This document shows positions 1-7,902 of a DNA stretch of 57,070 bases, one piece after another. The translations under genes and the position numbers were made by a program. Below the pieces are notes generated by a model, which saw only the letters and a list, made by a program, of their open reading frames with translations, was not told the origin of the DNA and did no database searches. This DNA comes from Parcubacteria group bacterium GW2011_GWC1_45_14. Lineage in GTDB: Bacteria; Patescibacteriota; Minisyncoccia; Moranbacterales; GWC2-37-73. The stretch's first letter is position 1. Each line of letters starts with the position of its first letter. The DNA is taken from NCBI GenBank assembly GCA_001001345.1, contig LCKI01000001.1, positions 64,339-121,408 on the forward strand, read 5' to 3'.

Positions 1-1
1 G

Positions 2-1204
2 GTTTATGGCCATATCGCCGACGCGCTCATTGGGGCTATGCATTCCAAGGCGATCGGCATCCTATTTTACAATGAAAACAATAACACCTACTACGTGCAA
101 TATAACAAGGGATTTGAACTGGACCACTGGATTTTTCCGGGAAATGAAGAATTGCACAGGAATTACACGCGAAGAAGTATCCCGATCATAGTCGAAGAGA
201 TCAAGAAAATAGAGGGCATGGATAGGAAGATGATAGTCAAGATGTTCGAGCATTACGGCGTAGAAATAGTCGTGCCGATGAATATCAAGGACAAGAACTT
301 GGGAGTCATCGTTCTGGGCGGAAAGGAATCGAACGATATATATAATGACGAAGATTTGAAGGTTCTTGGGACCATTGCCGCGCAGACCGCTTTGGCTATC
401 GATAATGCCTTGAAATATGAGGAAGCCCGTGACTTCAACAAGAAGTTGAAAGTAGAAGTGGCCCATGCGACTGAGGATCTTCGCAAGGCGAACGAGGAAC
501 TGAAAAGTTTAGACAAGGCGAAATCCGAATTCATCATGATCGCTTCCCATCAGCTCCGTACCCCGCTCTCCATCATCAAGGGCTTCGTAGATATGATCTT
601 GGAAGGGGAGTATGGCAAATATAATAAGAGGATCGGGGAAGTGCTTTCAAAGATAGAAAATGCGAATCAGAGGCTTTCCGATTTGGCCGAAGGTCTTCTT
701 GATGTTTCTAAGATGGAGGCTGGCGGGATGAGCTTCGATTTTTCCGACAGCAGCCTTGAGGAGGTCTTGATGGAGGTCAATGATAATTTTTCCAACATGG
801 CCAAAGAAAGGAACCTTGCTCTGGATTTCTTTTTTCCCGAGGAAAAACTTCCGTTAGTGAAAATGGACAGGGCCAAATTACGGGAAGCTTTTTCCAGCGC
901 AATCGATAACGCCATTAGGTATACCAGGGAGGGATCGGTTTCCGTCCGGCTTTCAAAGGAAGGCGAATATGCTAGGATATCCGTTTCCGATACGGGAATA
1001 GGCATCAAAAAAGAAGATCTCACAAAACTTTTCGCGAAATTTTCCAGGGGCCAGGGCGTGAGCAGAATCCACACTGAGGGAGTGGGATTGGGGCTCTATG
1101 TTGCTAGGCAGATCGTCGAGATGCACGGAGGAACCATTAGCGCCCAGTCGGAAGGGGAGGGCAAGGGTTCGATCTTTACGATCGAGCTTCCGCTCAAGGC
1201 TTAG
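2..1204 (+). CDS. Sensor histidine kinase, 5' truncated by the window edge
   Basis: The frame is open from base 2, so the ATG at 38 is probably internal and the real start lies outside the window. Counting from that ATG, residues 70-130 look like the end of a GAF sensor domain. A coiled linker follows, then the HisKA H-box SHQLRTPLS with the phospho-accepting His near residue 171. The HATPase_c boxes come next: N-box NAIRYT, G1 DTGIGI, F-box KLFAKFSRG and G2 GVGLGLYVARQ. No membrane segment is visible in the part present, so it is probably soluble or anchored upstream. It would phosphorylate a response regulator on aspartate; none lies beside it, but a double-receiver protein occurs at 15.2 kb. 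The catalytic half is a paralogue of the kinase at 4919-6553. Confidence 0.93.
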   Translation, partial: VYGHIADALIGAMHSKAIGILFYNENNNTYYVQYNKGFELDHWIFPGNEELHRNYTRRSIPIIVEEIKKIEGMDRKMIVKMFEHYGVEIVVPMNIKDKNLGVIVLGGKESNDIYNDEDLKVLGTIAAQTALAIDNALKYEEARDFNKKLKVEVAHATEDLRKANEELKSLDKAKSEFIMIASHQLRTPLSIIKGFVDMILEGEYGKYNKRIGEVLSKIENANQRLSDLAEGLLDVSKMEAGGMSFDFSDSSLEEVLMEVNDNFSNMAKERNLALDFFFPEEKLPLVKMDRAKLREAFSSAIDNAIRYTREGSVSVRLSKEGEYARISVSDTGIGIKKEDLTKLFAKFSRGQGVSRIHTEGVGLGLYVARQIVEMHGGTISAQSEGEGKGSIFTIELPLKA

Positions 1205-1211
1205 AAATTTT

Positions 1212-1466
1212 TCAAATCCTCAGCAAGGCTTTCTGAATAGCGAGGCAAAAGTAGTATACGGCAAGGATGGCCACGGCCAAGAAGACTCCCCGCATTCCAA
1301 TGAGCACGTTGTTGAAAAAGGAAAAAGCAAAAAACACCTCGATGGGAGGCATCACCGCGGGGTGGATTTTGATATTGCCCGTGATCATGATGTTTGTTTT
1401 AAGGTCCCTGGTAGGAATTAATACCTTTCCATTTTTCTTTTTATTGCTCCGAAAAACCCCGAGCAC
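1212..1466 (-). CDS. Possible small two-helix membrane protein
   Basis: An 84-aa reading frame from a GTG, convergent with the kinase. Its C-terminal half is strongly hydrophobic and could form two membrane segments (around residues 45-60 and 60-80), which is unusual for a shadow ORF. I see no clear Shine-Dalgarno, and an internal ATG (residue about 27) is an equally possible start. Without it, the 350 bases between the kinase and the next gene would be empty. I recognise no family. Treat as tentative. Confidence 0.33.
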   Translation of the reverse strand: MLGVFRSNKKKNGKVLIPTRDLKTNIMITGNIKIHPAVMPPIEVFFAFSFFNNVLIGMRGVFLAVAILAVYYFCLAIQKALLRI

Positions 1467-1555
1467 TCAGTCATTGACTTTGTTTCACAAACGTGGTATG
1501 GTTTTATGTTGCCAATCAGGGCAGCTATTTCCCCATTTCAAAAGGAGGGATGAGC

Positions 1556-2179
1556 ATGAAAAAGTTCTTTATATTCGTGTTTGTGATGATGGTGTCGGTT
1601 TCAGCGTCTTGGGGCTGGGAAGAGGCCGAGCTCGATGTGGATGAAGCTCTCCAGCTTCTCATCCCCGATTCTTTCCGTTTCGAGCAATATCCGGAGTCCT
1701 GTTTCAAGGTCGAAGTCTTGGTCCATGGAGAGGAGGGAACCGAAAGCAATCCGACCCAGATAAAGAAAAAGACCCGTTGGAAAGAAGCGAAAAGTTTCTC
1801 GCGGGACATGTATTACGAGGGCGTGTACAGGTTTTCCCCTGAAGGAGTCTGCCGGATGCGTATTCGTCTCACAAGTCCCTCTGTCGGCGGATTCATTGGA
1901 AGTGATTTCACTCTTGATGACGTCACTTTTCTGATGAGGGGTGGTCACCGCGCCCAGGAGCTGTTGCCGGCCGGGTCTAGCACGAAGCCCTATCTTCGGA
2001 TGTATAGCGCTTCCGAGAATATCAATTTGCTTGATTTCGCCAAGCGACAACCGAAAATGGTCGGAATCTTCATGCCGGACTTCTCGGGACATATCTCCGA
2101 GTATATCCCCAGGGAAAAAATAGGGGAGGAAACGATCGGCATCGGGTATCCTTATGTCGTCGTCTTTCCGCCGTGGTAA
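1556..2179 (+). CDS. Secreted protein of unknown function
   Basis: 207 aa from the ATG at 1556, chosen over the upstream in-frame starts because AAAGGAGG ends 7 nt before it. The N-terminus MKKFFIFVFVMMVSVSASWG is a classic Sec signal peptide (Lys-Lys, hydrophobic core, small residues before a probable cleavage near residue 19). The mature part is acidic and soluble, with two Cys (SCFKVEV and VCRMRI) that could pair outside the cell. I recognise no domain. It is a single gene with its own terminator directly after the stop. Export is well supported, function is unknown. Confidence 0.75.
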   Translation: MKKFFIFVFVMMVSVSASWGWEEAELDVDEALQLLIPDSFRFEQYPESCFKVEVLVHGEEGTESNPTQIKKKTRWKEAKSFSRDMYYEGVYRFSPEGVCRMRIRLTSPSVGGFIGSDFTLDDVTFLMRGGHRAQELLPAGSSTKPYLRMYSASENINLLDFAKRQPKMVGIFMPDFSGHISEYIPREKIGEETIGIGYPYVVVFPPW

Positions 2180-2200
2180 AGTCGCCACGGCAAAAAATAG

Positions 2201-2240
2201 CAGCTCCTTCGGGCATCGATCCGGAGGAGCTGTTTTTTTA
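2201..2240 (+). terminator. Rho-independent terminator
   Basis: CAGCTCCTTCGG and CCGGAGGAGCTG form a 12-bp stem (one wobble) around a short loop, followed by seven T. It lies 21 nt after the secreted protein's stop. Confidence 0.85.
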
Positions 2241-2311
2241 TTCAAAAAACTAGCTTTGGGTGGATTTTTTTTATAAAAATGCCTCATTTCAGCCCACATC
2301 TCCGTTTAGGC

Positions 2312-2340
2312 TTGATTTATTCTGCAAAATGTGCTAGAAT
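2312..2340 (+). promoter_or_regulatory. Sigma70-type promoter, extended -10
   Basis: TTGATT, a 17-nt spacer, then TAGAAT preceded by TGC (TGCTAGAAT, an extended -10). It sits about 100 nt before the 159-aa membrane protein gene. Confidence 0.6.
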
Positions 2341-2442
2341 AACATAAGGTTAAAAAATTGGTTAATCCTTATAAAAAGAGGAAAAATATCCGGTTTATAA
2401 TCTGGCATAAAAACAAAAACGTTCATTCACAAGGAGGAAGTT

Positions 2443-2922
2443 ATGGAATTCACAGATTTTCAAAAAATTATCTTGAATGCGGCGACTATCATTGCATGGA
2501 TCACGGGAATAGGCATAAGTGTTGTTGCCGCAATCAAGGGCAGGAAGATGCAGGAGGAAATGGGGGTTTCAGCGAAGGTGTATCTGTTTTTGGTCGGTAT
2601 CACTGAAATTTTCTATATAATTGGTGCCCTAATGATTTTGTCTGCCATGGGCATTAATGTCAGCCAGCATCTGGCAAATCTGGAATTTGGCAAGGTCTTT
2701 CAGATTGTGAAAAGTCTGGATATGACCACAATTAAGATCATAGGAATACTGGGATGGGTGGGATTTGTTATCAATAGGTCGATCTCATTTCTTAGTCCGG
2801 GATATCTTATAATCTATGGAGGAAAGAGGTTGCATCCTTTCTTCTGGTGGTCTTCCAGGGTGGAAGTCAGTCTGGAGATTGTAATGACTTTCTTAATATT
2901 CACATCCCTAAAATGGGGGTAG
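2443..2922 (+). CDS. Small polytopic membrane protein of unknown function
   Basis: 159 aa starting 3-4 nt after AAGGAGGAAG, which decides the start. About four hydrophobic segments are visible: roughly residues 9-30, 45-70, 95-115 and 140-157. A short charged loop (KGRKMQEEMG) follows the first. No cysteine cluster, catalytic motif or recognised family. It has its own promoter and a very strong terminator, so it is a one-gene unit like its neighbours on either side. An integral membrane protein; nothing more can be said. Confidence 0.72.
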   Translation: MEFTDFQKIILNAATIIAWITGIGISVVAAIKGRKMQEEMGVSAKVYLFLVGITEIFYIIGALMILSAMGINVSQHLANLEFGKVFQIVKSLDMTTIKIIGILGWVGFVINRSISFLSPGYLIIYGGKRLHPFFWWSSRVEVSLEIVMTFLIFTSLKWG

Positions 2923-2926
2923 AAAA

Positions 2927-2965
2927 AAAGGGGAGACTCAGTTGAGTCTCCCCTTTAAATTTTTC
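2927..2965 (+). terminator. Rho-independent terminator
   Basis: AAAGGGGAGACTCA and TGAGTCTCCCCTTT form a perfect 14-bp inverted repeat with almost no loop, followed by a T-rich tract. It is symmetrical enough to work on either strand. Confidence 0.88.
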
Positions 2966-3057
2966 CTTTTTTTTAAAAAGGAGGGTTTATAGCAGTTTAA
3001 ACTGTTGGATTTTTGGTAATAATTGTAATTTTTGTATTAGGTATTTCGGGTATAAAG

Positions 3058-3090
3058 AAAAGGGAATCTGCATCGCAGACTCCCTTTTTA
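3058..3090 (-). terminator. Terminator of the GNAT gene
   Basis: The GGGAATCTGC / GCAGACTCCC stem (one mismatch) is flanked by A and T runs. Read on the minus strand it follows the stop of the acetyltransferase by 24 nt. Confidence 0.8.
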
Positions 3091-3113
3091 ACCTCCTAGA
3101 GGTTTGGTTGTTG

Positions 3114-3773
3114 TTATAGTTCTTTATTTTTCCAGAACATGAGAACGCCGTAATTTAAACTCTCAGGATCCTCTATGTAATCCGGAACGATTTTAAGGGC
3201 TTCAAATCCCTCCCTTTGATAAAGGCGTATTTCCGGATCCATTGTCTTGCCATCTCTTTTTTTACCGAAAACATGGTCTTCCACGGTTCTTGTATTGGAG
3301 TGCTTGTGAAAAGATGGTATTCTCGAGCCCAGGAACACACCCCTTTTTTCCTGAAGAACAACGGTTTCGTAAATGGTTGTTTCAATGATACTTCCTGCTA
3401 CGCCCTTGGCTTGAAACTTGGGCAATACCGAAAGATCTAGACCAAAAAGAGAGTCTCCGTCGGGGTTGTGCGTTTGGAACATCCTGTTTGCGCTCAACTG
3501 TTTCCAATTCTTGCACTGCAGAGCATCGTCGTAGTCGATGTAGATTGTGCTAACTGTTCCAATCACGTTGCCATCCAGGATTGCGCAATATTGTAGTTGC
3601 GGGCAAATGGAAAATTGCGATTGAACGGCCTCTTCGTTCCAGATGACATCTTGCGAAACGAGCGAGCCCCATACCTCCTGATTTACACTCACAAATGCTT
3701 TTATGAGCTTGCTTGGGTCATAGCCACTTTTAAGTAGTGCTTTTGCGCTCAATACCTGCAGTCTTTTTTTCAT
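3114..3773 (-). CDS. GNAT-family N-acetyltransferase
   Basis: 219 aa. The start follows AAAGGAG by 8 nt on the minus strand. The central part carries an acetyl-CoA binding motif A, LDLSVLPKFQAKGVAGSII, with Q-x-K-G-x-A in place of the usual Q/R-x-x-G-x-G/A. The C-terminal half (GSRIPSFHKHS, then LYQREGFEAL and DPESLNYGVLMFWKN) resembles the stand-alone or nitrilase-fused GNAT group in which a fixed DPESL-Y segment precedes the last strand. The acceptor is unknown. It is a single gene; its promoter -35 appears to come from the end of the adjacent insertion sequence. Confidence 0.75.
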   Translation of the reverse strand: MKKRLQVLSAKALLKSGYDPSKLIKAFVSVNQEVWGSLVSQDVIWNEEAVQSQFSICPQLQYCAILDGNVIGTVSTIYIDYDDALQCKNWKQLSANRMFQTHNPDGDSLFGLDLSVLPKFQAKGVAGSIIETTIYETVVLQEKRGVFLGSRIPSFHKHSNTRTVEDHVFGKKRDGKTMDPEIRLYQREGFEALKIVPDYIEDPESLNYGVLMFWKNKEL

Positions 3774-3851
3774 TTGTCATGCTCCTTTGTTTGGGGGTTA
3801 TTCCAGGAAAAAGAGTTTTTCCGGATATTTTTTTGTAAAAGATCACTTTAT

Positions 3852-3880
3852 ATCCTAGCATATAATCTATAAAATGTCAA
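3852..3880 (-). promoter_or_regulatory. Promoter of the GNAT gene, partly inside the IS end
   Basis: On the minus strand: TTGACA (perfect -35, 3880-3875), 17-nt spacer, then TAGGAT preceded by TGC. The -35 coincides with the first bases of the putative left end of the insertion sequence, so the promoter may have been created by insertion. Confidence 0.6.
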
Positions 3881-4785
3881 TAGCATGTACTTGAAGGGTA
3901 CGTAGGTAACACTTGCACTGAATTATGAAAATTAATGGGTGTAGCGTAGCACAGGGTCTCATGGGGACGCCTGCAATTGTATTCGATCAACCATTCGGTA
4001 ACTGATCGGTTGAACTTCTCAATATCTGAGGTAAAGTTACCGAAATTTATGAACTCGCTTTGGATGGTCTGGTTGAAACGTTCAATAACCGGATTGTCTT
4101 TTGGTGTTCTAGCTCTGCTCCAGTAATGTGGAAGTTTCAGATTCTCACAAGCTTGATCAAAATATTTATGGAATTCGGATCCATTGTCAGTTTGGATGTT
4201 CTGGATATTTCCGTCAATCAGATAAAGCAAGCGATTGAGAAAGTCGGAGGCATTTTGGGAATTGGAACTTTTGTACATTCTGGCGAAAGCCACCTTGGAA
4301 AAGAAATCGATGCCTGTGAAAATATATCTTTTTAGGTTACCCCTCCTAATTTCAACCGTATCCAGGCAAAGCAGGAATCCGCTTTGGGGTTGCTTTTTAA
4401 GCCTGGTAATTCGTGCTTTTTTCTTTGCTTTTAAGCGCTTTTTGGTGATCTTGGCGGTTCTTAGTTTGTTAGGATACAATTTATGCTTTTGAATGACGTC
4501 CTGGATTTTCCAGCTCGAGAGCCAATATCCGTATTCGTCGAAGTAAAGTTTTTCAATCTTGAATTTTGAGTAGCAAAGGTTTCTGGTTCTTAATTTCACG
4601 ACCCTGTCTTCTTCCAGCCGGGTAATTTCTTTTTGCCTGGTATTGAGTGGCGCCCTGCTTCTGTCTTCCGGGGTGAAAAGGTTGTGGGGATCAAAAACAT
4701 TGTGCCATTTGTAGAAGGTTTTCCTGGAGATTCCGAAGTGCCTACAGGTCTTAGATACATCCTTACACTCTCGGTAGTAATCCAT
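3877..4785 (-). CDS. IS481-like transposase, DDE integrase core
   Basis: 302 aa from the first in-frame ATG. An N-terminal helix-turn-helix (CRHFGISRKTFYKWH) is followed by a basic linker and the rve integrase fold with all three catalytic acids: D in LCLDTVEI, D in QTDNGSEF and E in VIERFNQT. The C-terminal YNCRRPHETLCYATP is typical of the family. The frame upstream of the ATG still codes for a family-like N-terminus (LSKSARNRLKW) but has no start and meets a stop. It can be joined to a GTG-started frame at 4871 only by a -1 shift (or one extra base) at a run of seven A. The element may therefore need frameshifting or be mutated. Confidence 0.88.
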   Translation of the reverse strand: MDYYRECKDVSKTCRHFGISRKTFYKWHNVFDPHNLFTPEDRSRAPLNTRQKEITRLEEDRVVKLRTRNLCYSKFKIEKLYFDEYGYWLSSWKIQDVIQKHKLYPNKLRTAKITKKRLKAKKKARITRLKKQPQSGFLLCLDTVEIRRGNLKRYIFTGIDFFSKVAFARMYKSSNSQNASDFLNRLLYLIDGNIQNIQTDNGSEFHKYFDQACENLKLPHYWSRARTPKDNPVIERFNQTIQSEFINFGNFTSDIEKFNRSVTEWLIEYNCRRPHETLCYATPINFHNSVQVLPTYPSSTCY

Positions 4786-4865
4786 CCACTTGAGGCGATT
4801 ACGGGCACTTTTTGAAAGCGTAGCATTATTTTTTTAAAAAATGGCTTATTATTTACAGAGATATT

Positions 4866-4893
4866 TTGCACTCAATGTTTTTTTGGGTATAAT
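4866..4893 (+). promoter_or_regulatory. Outward promoter in the IS right end
   Basis: TTGCAC, 16-nt spacer, TATAAT. It lies inside the right end of the insertion sequence, about 25 nt before the start of the downstream kinase, which has no Shine-Dalgarno. Confidence 0.6.
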
Positions 4894-4918
4894 GCTATAA
4901 AGCAGTAAAAAATACATC

Positions 4919-6553
4919 ATGATAAATCAAAATACGGTACTATTATTCCTGATTTCATTTATTGGTTTATCCCTAGGGGGCTTTGTGCTGTCAAAGGGAC
5001 CAACAAAAAGACTTAATTTGAGTTTTAGTTTTCTGTCACTCTCTGCAATTGTGTGGATGAATTTTATTTATTTTGAAGATGTCGTATCAGATCCGGCAAT
5101 AATGAACTTTCTTCTAAAAGCAGATTTTGCTTCGGGTGCCTTTCTTGGTTTTTCCTCGCTTTTATTTTGTATGGACGTTGCAAATCTCAAATGGAGTGAA
5201 AAATTTTTCGTTAGAATGCCTTTGTATATAATTCCTTTTATTTTAACAATGCTGGTTTTTTTCTCAAATTTCATACTGGCAGGATATGAAATATTGCAGG
5301 GAGGCGTTATCAACCCATTATTTGGGTCTGGTGAAATAGTTTATAATACATTAGTTGCATCAGCTCCTTTTATTGGTATATCTTTGATTTTTTGGAAATA
5401 TAAAAAAGCATCCAAGGAAGAAAGGTCTAAATTCATATATCTTTTAATTGGTCTTTTTTTAAGCCTAGGAACAGCAGTTATTTCAAATATATTATTGGCA
5501 AATTATATCCAGAACAGTCCTAATTATGGTCTATATTCAAGATTTGGAGCCTTTAGTATAATTTTTCTTGTATTGTTTACTGGGTATTCAATAATAAAGC
5601 ACGGACTGCTTAATGTTAAGGTTATTGCAACTGAGTTGCTGTCATTTGCCATTCTTGTTATAAGTTTTGTTCAGATATTTACTGCTACAAATTTGGTACA
5701 TACTATTTTTCAATCCATAGTATTTTTAGTATTGTTAATCATAGTAGTTCTGTTAGTCAGAAGTGTTGAAAATGAAGTTAATAGAAAGGAAGAGCTTCAA
5801 GTCATGGCGGACAAGCTCGCCCAGGCGAACGACCAGTTGCGCAAATTGGACAATGCCAAGACGGAATTCATCTCGATCGCTTCGCACCAACTCAGAACGC
5901 CGCTCACTTCCGTAAAGGGCTTCATCTCACTCATCATCGAAGGGTCATATGGGGAGATCAATGATGGCGTGAGGGACGCGCTGACCAAGGTGTACGCCTC
6001 TTCCGAGAGGCTGATCCAGCTGGTCGAGGACCTTTTGAACGTCTCCAGGATCGAGTCTGGCAGGATGCAGTTCACTTTCGAGAAGGCTGAAGTTGACGGG
6101 ATGATGAAAGAGCTCTATGACAACTTCATGTTGGTCGCCAAGAACAAGGATCTTTATTTGGATTTGAAATTGCCTGAAAATGGACTTCCTGAAATCACGA
6201 TGGATCCGGGTAAGATTCGCGAAGTGATTTCCAATTTCACGGACAATGCCTTGAAATACACGGAGAAGGGCGGGGTGACGATGAAGGCGGAGGAGACGAA
6301 GGATAGGACGGTCAAGATCACGATTTCCGATACAGGAATCGGCGTGCCTGCCGACGAGATGCAATACCTCTTCAAGAAATTCTCCCGCGGAAAGGACACT
6401 GGCAGACTCCATGCTAGCGGAACGGGACTTGGACTCTATGTCGGCAAAAATATCGTCGACGCCCACCACGGAAGAGTTTGGGTGGAATCGGATGGAGAAG
6501 GCAAGGGATCAAGGTTCATTATCGAACTTCCGATAGAGCAACCGGCAAATTAG
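4919..6553 (+). CDS. Membrane sensor histidine kinase, chimeric
   Basis: 544 aa. Residues 1-285 contain about eight hydrophobic segments and end with FTGYSIIKHGLLNVKVIATELL, like the N-terminal 7TM region of many histidine kinases. A short coiled linker leads to HisKA (IASHQLRTPLTSVKGF, phospho-His near 322). HATPase_c shows N-box NFTDNALKYTE, G1 DTGIGV, F-box LFKKFSRGK and G2 GTGLGLYVGKN. At about base 5795 the DNA changes abruptly from AT-rich (sensor) to the G/C-ending codons of the host core genes (kinase). The last ~210 bases recur, roughly 85-90 percent identical by eye, at 11018-11234. No response regulator is adjacent. The ligand is unknown. Confidence 0.93.
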   Translation: MINQNTVLLFLISFIGLSLGGFVLSKGPTKRLNLSFSFLSLSAIVWMNFIYFEDVVSDPAIMNFLLKADFASGAFLGFSSLLFCMDVANLKWSEKFFVRMPLYIIPFILTMLVFFSNFILAGYEILQGGVINPLFGSGEIVYNTLVASAPFIGISLIFWKYKKASKEERSKFIYLLIGLFLSLGTAVISNILLANYIQNSPNYGLYSRFGAFSIIFLVLFTGYSIIKHGLLNVKVIATELLSFAILVISFVQIFTATNLVHTIFQSIVFLVLLIIVVLLVRSVENEVNRKEELQVMADKLAQANDQLRKLDNAKTEFISIASHQLRTPLTSVKGFISLIIEGSYGEINDGVRDALTKVYASSERLIQLVEDLLNVSRIESGRMQFTFEKAEVDGMMKELYDNFMLVAKNKDLYLDLKLPENGLPEITMDPGKIREVISNFTDNALKYTEKGGVTMKAEETKDRTVKITISDTGIGVPADEMQYLFKKFSRGKDTGRLHASGTGLGLYVGKNIVDAHHGRVWVESDGEGKGSRFIIELPIEQPAN

Positions 6554-6604
6554 CCAGAAGTGTTACTTGAATTGATTAGATGTAGTGAGAATGAAATATC
6601 AACA

Positions 6605-6636
6605 CAAAAAACAACCAAAGGCCTGGTTGTTTTTTG
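6605..6636. terminator. Bidirectional terminator
   Basis: CAAAAAACAACCA and TGGTTGTTTTTTG form a perfect 13-bp stem with a 6-nt loop. A and T runs on both sides serve both the kinase (plus) and the epimerase gene (minus). Confidence 0.85.
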
Positions 6637-6667
6637 TATTCTCGAATAATTGTATGTGATTTGATAT

Positions 6668-7612
6668 TCAATCGTTTGTTTGTATTTTATTTTTTAAAAA
6701 ATTAATCGTTTTTAGGAGTCCTTCTTCTAGTTTTATTTTTGGCTCCCAATTTAACTCTTTCCGCGCAAGTGATATGTCGGGCTGTCTTTGTTTGGGATCG
6801 TCTTGCGGAAGCTTATTATATATAAGCTTGCTTTTGCTTTCCGGTATTAATCTTAATATTTTCTCCGCTAATTCCTTTATTGTTATTTCTTCGGGGCATC
6901 CTAAATTTATAGGACCAGTAATGCTATTATCAGTTTCCATCATTTTTATTAAGCCATCTATAAGATCATTTACATACTGAAAGCTTCTGGTCTGCAAGCC
7001 ATCACCATGAATAGTTATGTCCTTATTTGATAGGGCTTGTATTATGAAATTGGAAATAACTCTACCGTCATTAGGATGCATTCCAGGTCCGTATGTATTA
7101 AAAATCCTGACAACTTTTATGTTAAGATGGTGTTGTCTGTGATAATCAAAAAAAAGTGTTTCAGCGCATCTCTTTCCTTCATCATAACATGACCTTATTC
7201 CCACTGGATTAACATTTCCCCAGTAATTTTCGTGTTGGGGGTGAATTTCCGGATCTCCATAAACCTCAGAAGTCGATGCTTGAAGTATTTTTGCTTTGGT
7301 CCTCTTGGCAAGCCCAAGTATATTTATGGCACCATGAACCGAAGTCTTTATTGTTTGAACTGGATCAGATTGGTAATGTATAGGGGATGCGGGACAGGCT
7401 AAATTGTATATTTGATCAATTTCGACATAAAGTGGAAATGTTATATCATGTCGGATAAATTCGAATCTTTTGTTATCAAGAAGATCGATTATGTTGCCTT
7501 TATTACCAGAAAATAGGTTATCTGCGCATAAGACCTTATGTCCATTTTCAAGAAGCTTTCTGCAAAGATGAGAGCCAATGAATCCAGCTCCTCCAGTAAC
7601 AAGTATTTTCAT
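6668..7612 (-). CDS. UDP-glucuronate decarboxylase (UDP-xylose synthase), SDR family
   Basis: 314 aa from MKILVTGG; this is the start the family uses. It carries the NAD-binding GGAGFIGSH, the catalytic T/S in STSEVYGDP, the Y-x-x-x-K pair in SCYDEGKR, and family segments [12 protein letters not shown] and [10 protein letters not shown]. It would convert UDP-glucuronate to UDP-xylose for surface glycans. The ORF stays open to 7759, which would add 49 residues with one hydrophobic segment, as in membrane-anchored eukaryotic homologues, but I see no Shine-Dalgarno there. AT-rich like its neighbours and the only sugar-nucleotide gene in the window, so its glycan pathway lies elsewhere or was acquired piecemeal. 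Confidence 0.88.
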   Translation of the reverse strand: MKILVTGGAGFIGSHLCRKLLENGHKVLCADNLFSGNKGNIIDLLDNKRFEFIRHDITFPLYVEIDQIYNLACPASPIHYQSDPVQTIKTSVHGAINILGLAKRTKAKILQASTSEVYGDPEIHPQHENYWGNVNPVGIRSCYDEGKRCAETLFFDYHRQHHLNIKVVRIFNTYGPGMHPNDGRVISNFIIQALSNKDITIHGDGLQTRSFQYVNDLIDGLIKMMETDNSITGPINLGCPEEITIKELAEKILRLIPESKSKLIYNKLPQDDPKQRQPDISLARKELNWEPKIKLEEGLLKTINFLKNKIQTND

Positions 7613-7902
7613 ATTTTCTTGTTGATTGATAAATTTCGATATCCTATAGTTTATATCAATTTTATTGACAAATAGCAACCAAAAAAAATACAAAAACATT
7701 AATATATAAAAGGTGGTGTTTTTGTCACCAGAACTAATACGCCTCCCTGATATTGACATAAGGCCATAAAAATGATTCTATATGTAGAATGTGTAAATAA
7801 CATTCATAGGAAGAGGGTTCTTTGAAAATATATCAGAATTAGTACCATTGGCTGATCTCGATGAGGATTCCAAGCGATTAATGCGAAAAAGGAGGTATTA
7901 TC

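Larger units (their letters stand above)
3875..4904 (-). mobile_element. IS481-like insertion sequence (ends approximate)
   Basis: About 1.03 kb holding one DDE transposase. The proposed ends start TGTCAATAGCATGTAC (left, plus strand) and TGCTTTATAGCATTATAC (right, minus strand); they share TG and ATAGCAT with a few mismatches. The transposase stop codon lies inside the left end. Short A-rich flanks (TAAAA at left, GTAAAAA at right) could be a target duplication but are too simple to prove it. The boundaries are inferred; the transposase is certain. Confidence 0.6.

Noticed and set aside
7613-7759. 49-residue N-terminal extension of the UDP-xylose synthase with a hydrophobic segment
   Set aside because: No Shine-Dalgarno and the family starts at MKILVTGG; kept only as an alternative.
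7760-7902. Possible precursor peptide for the radical SAM enzyme in the divergent gap
   Set aside because: The open frames have no ATG/GTG with a ribosome site (one 17-codon ATG frame without Shine-Dalgarno; another frame open across the gene start has no usual start codon).
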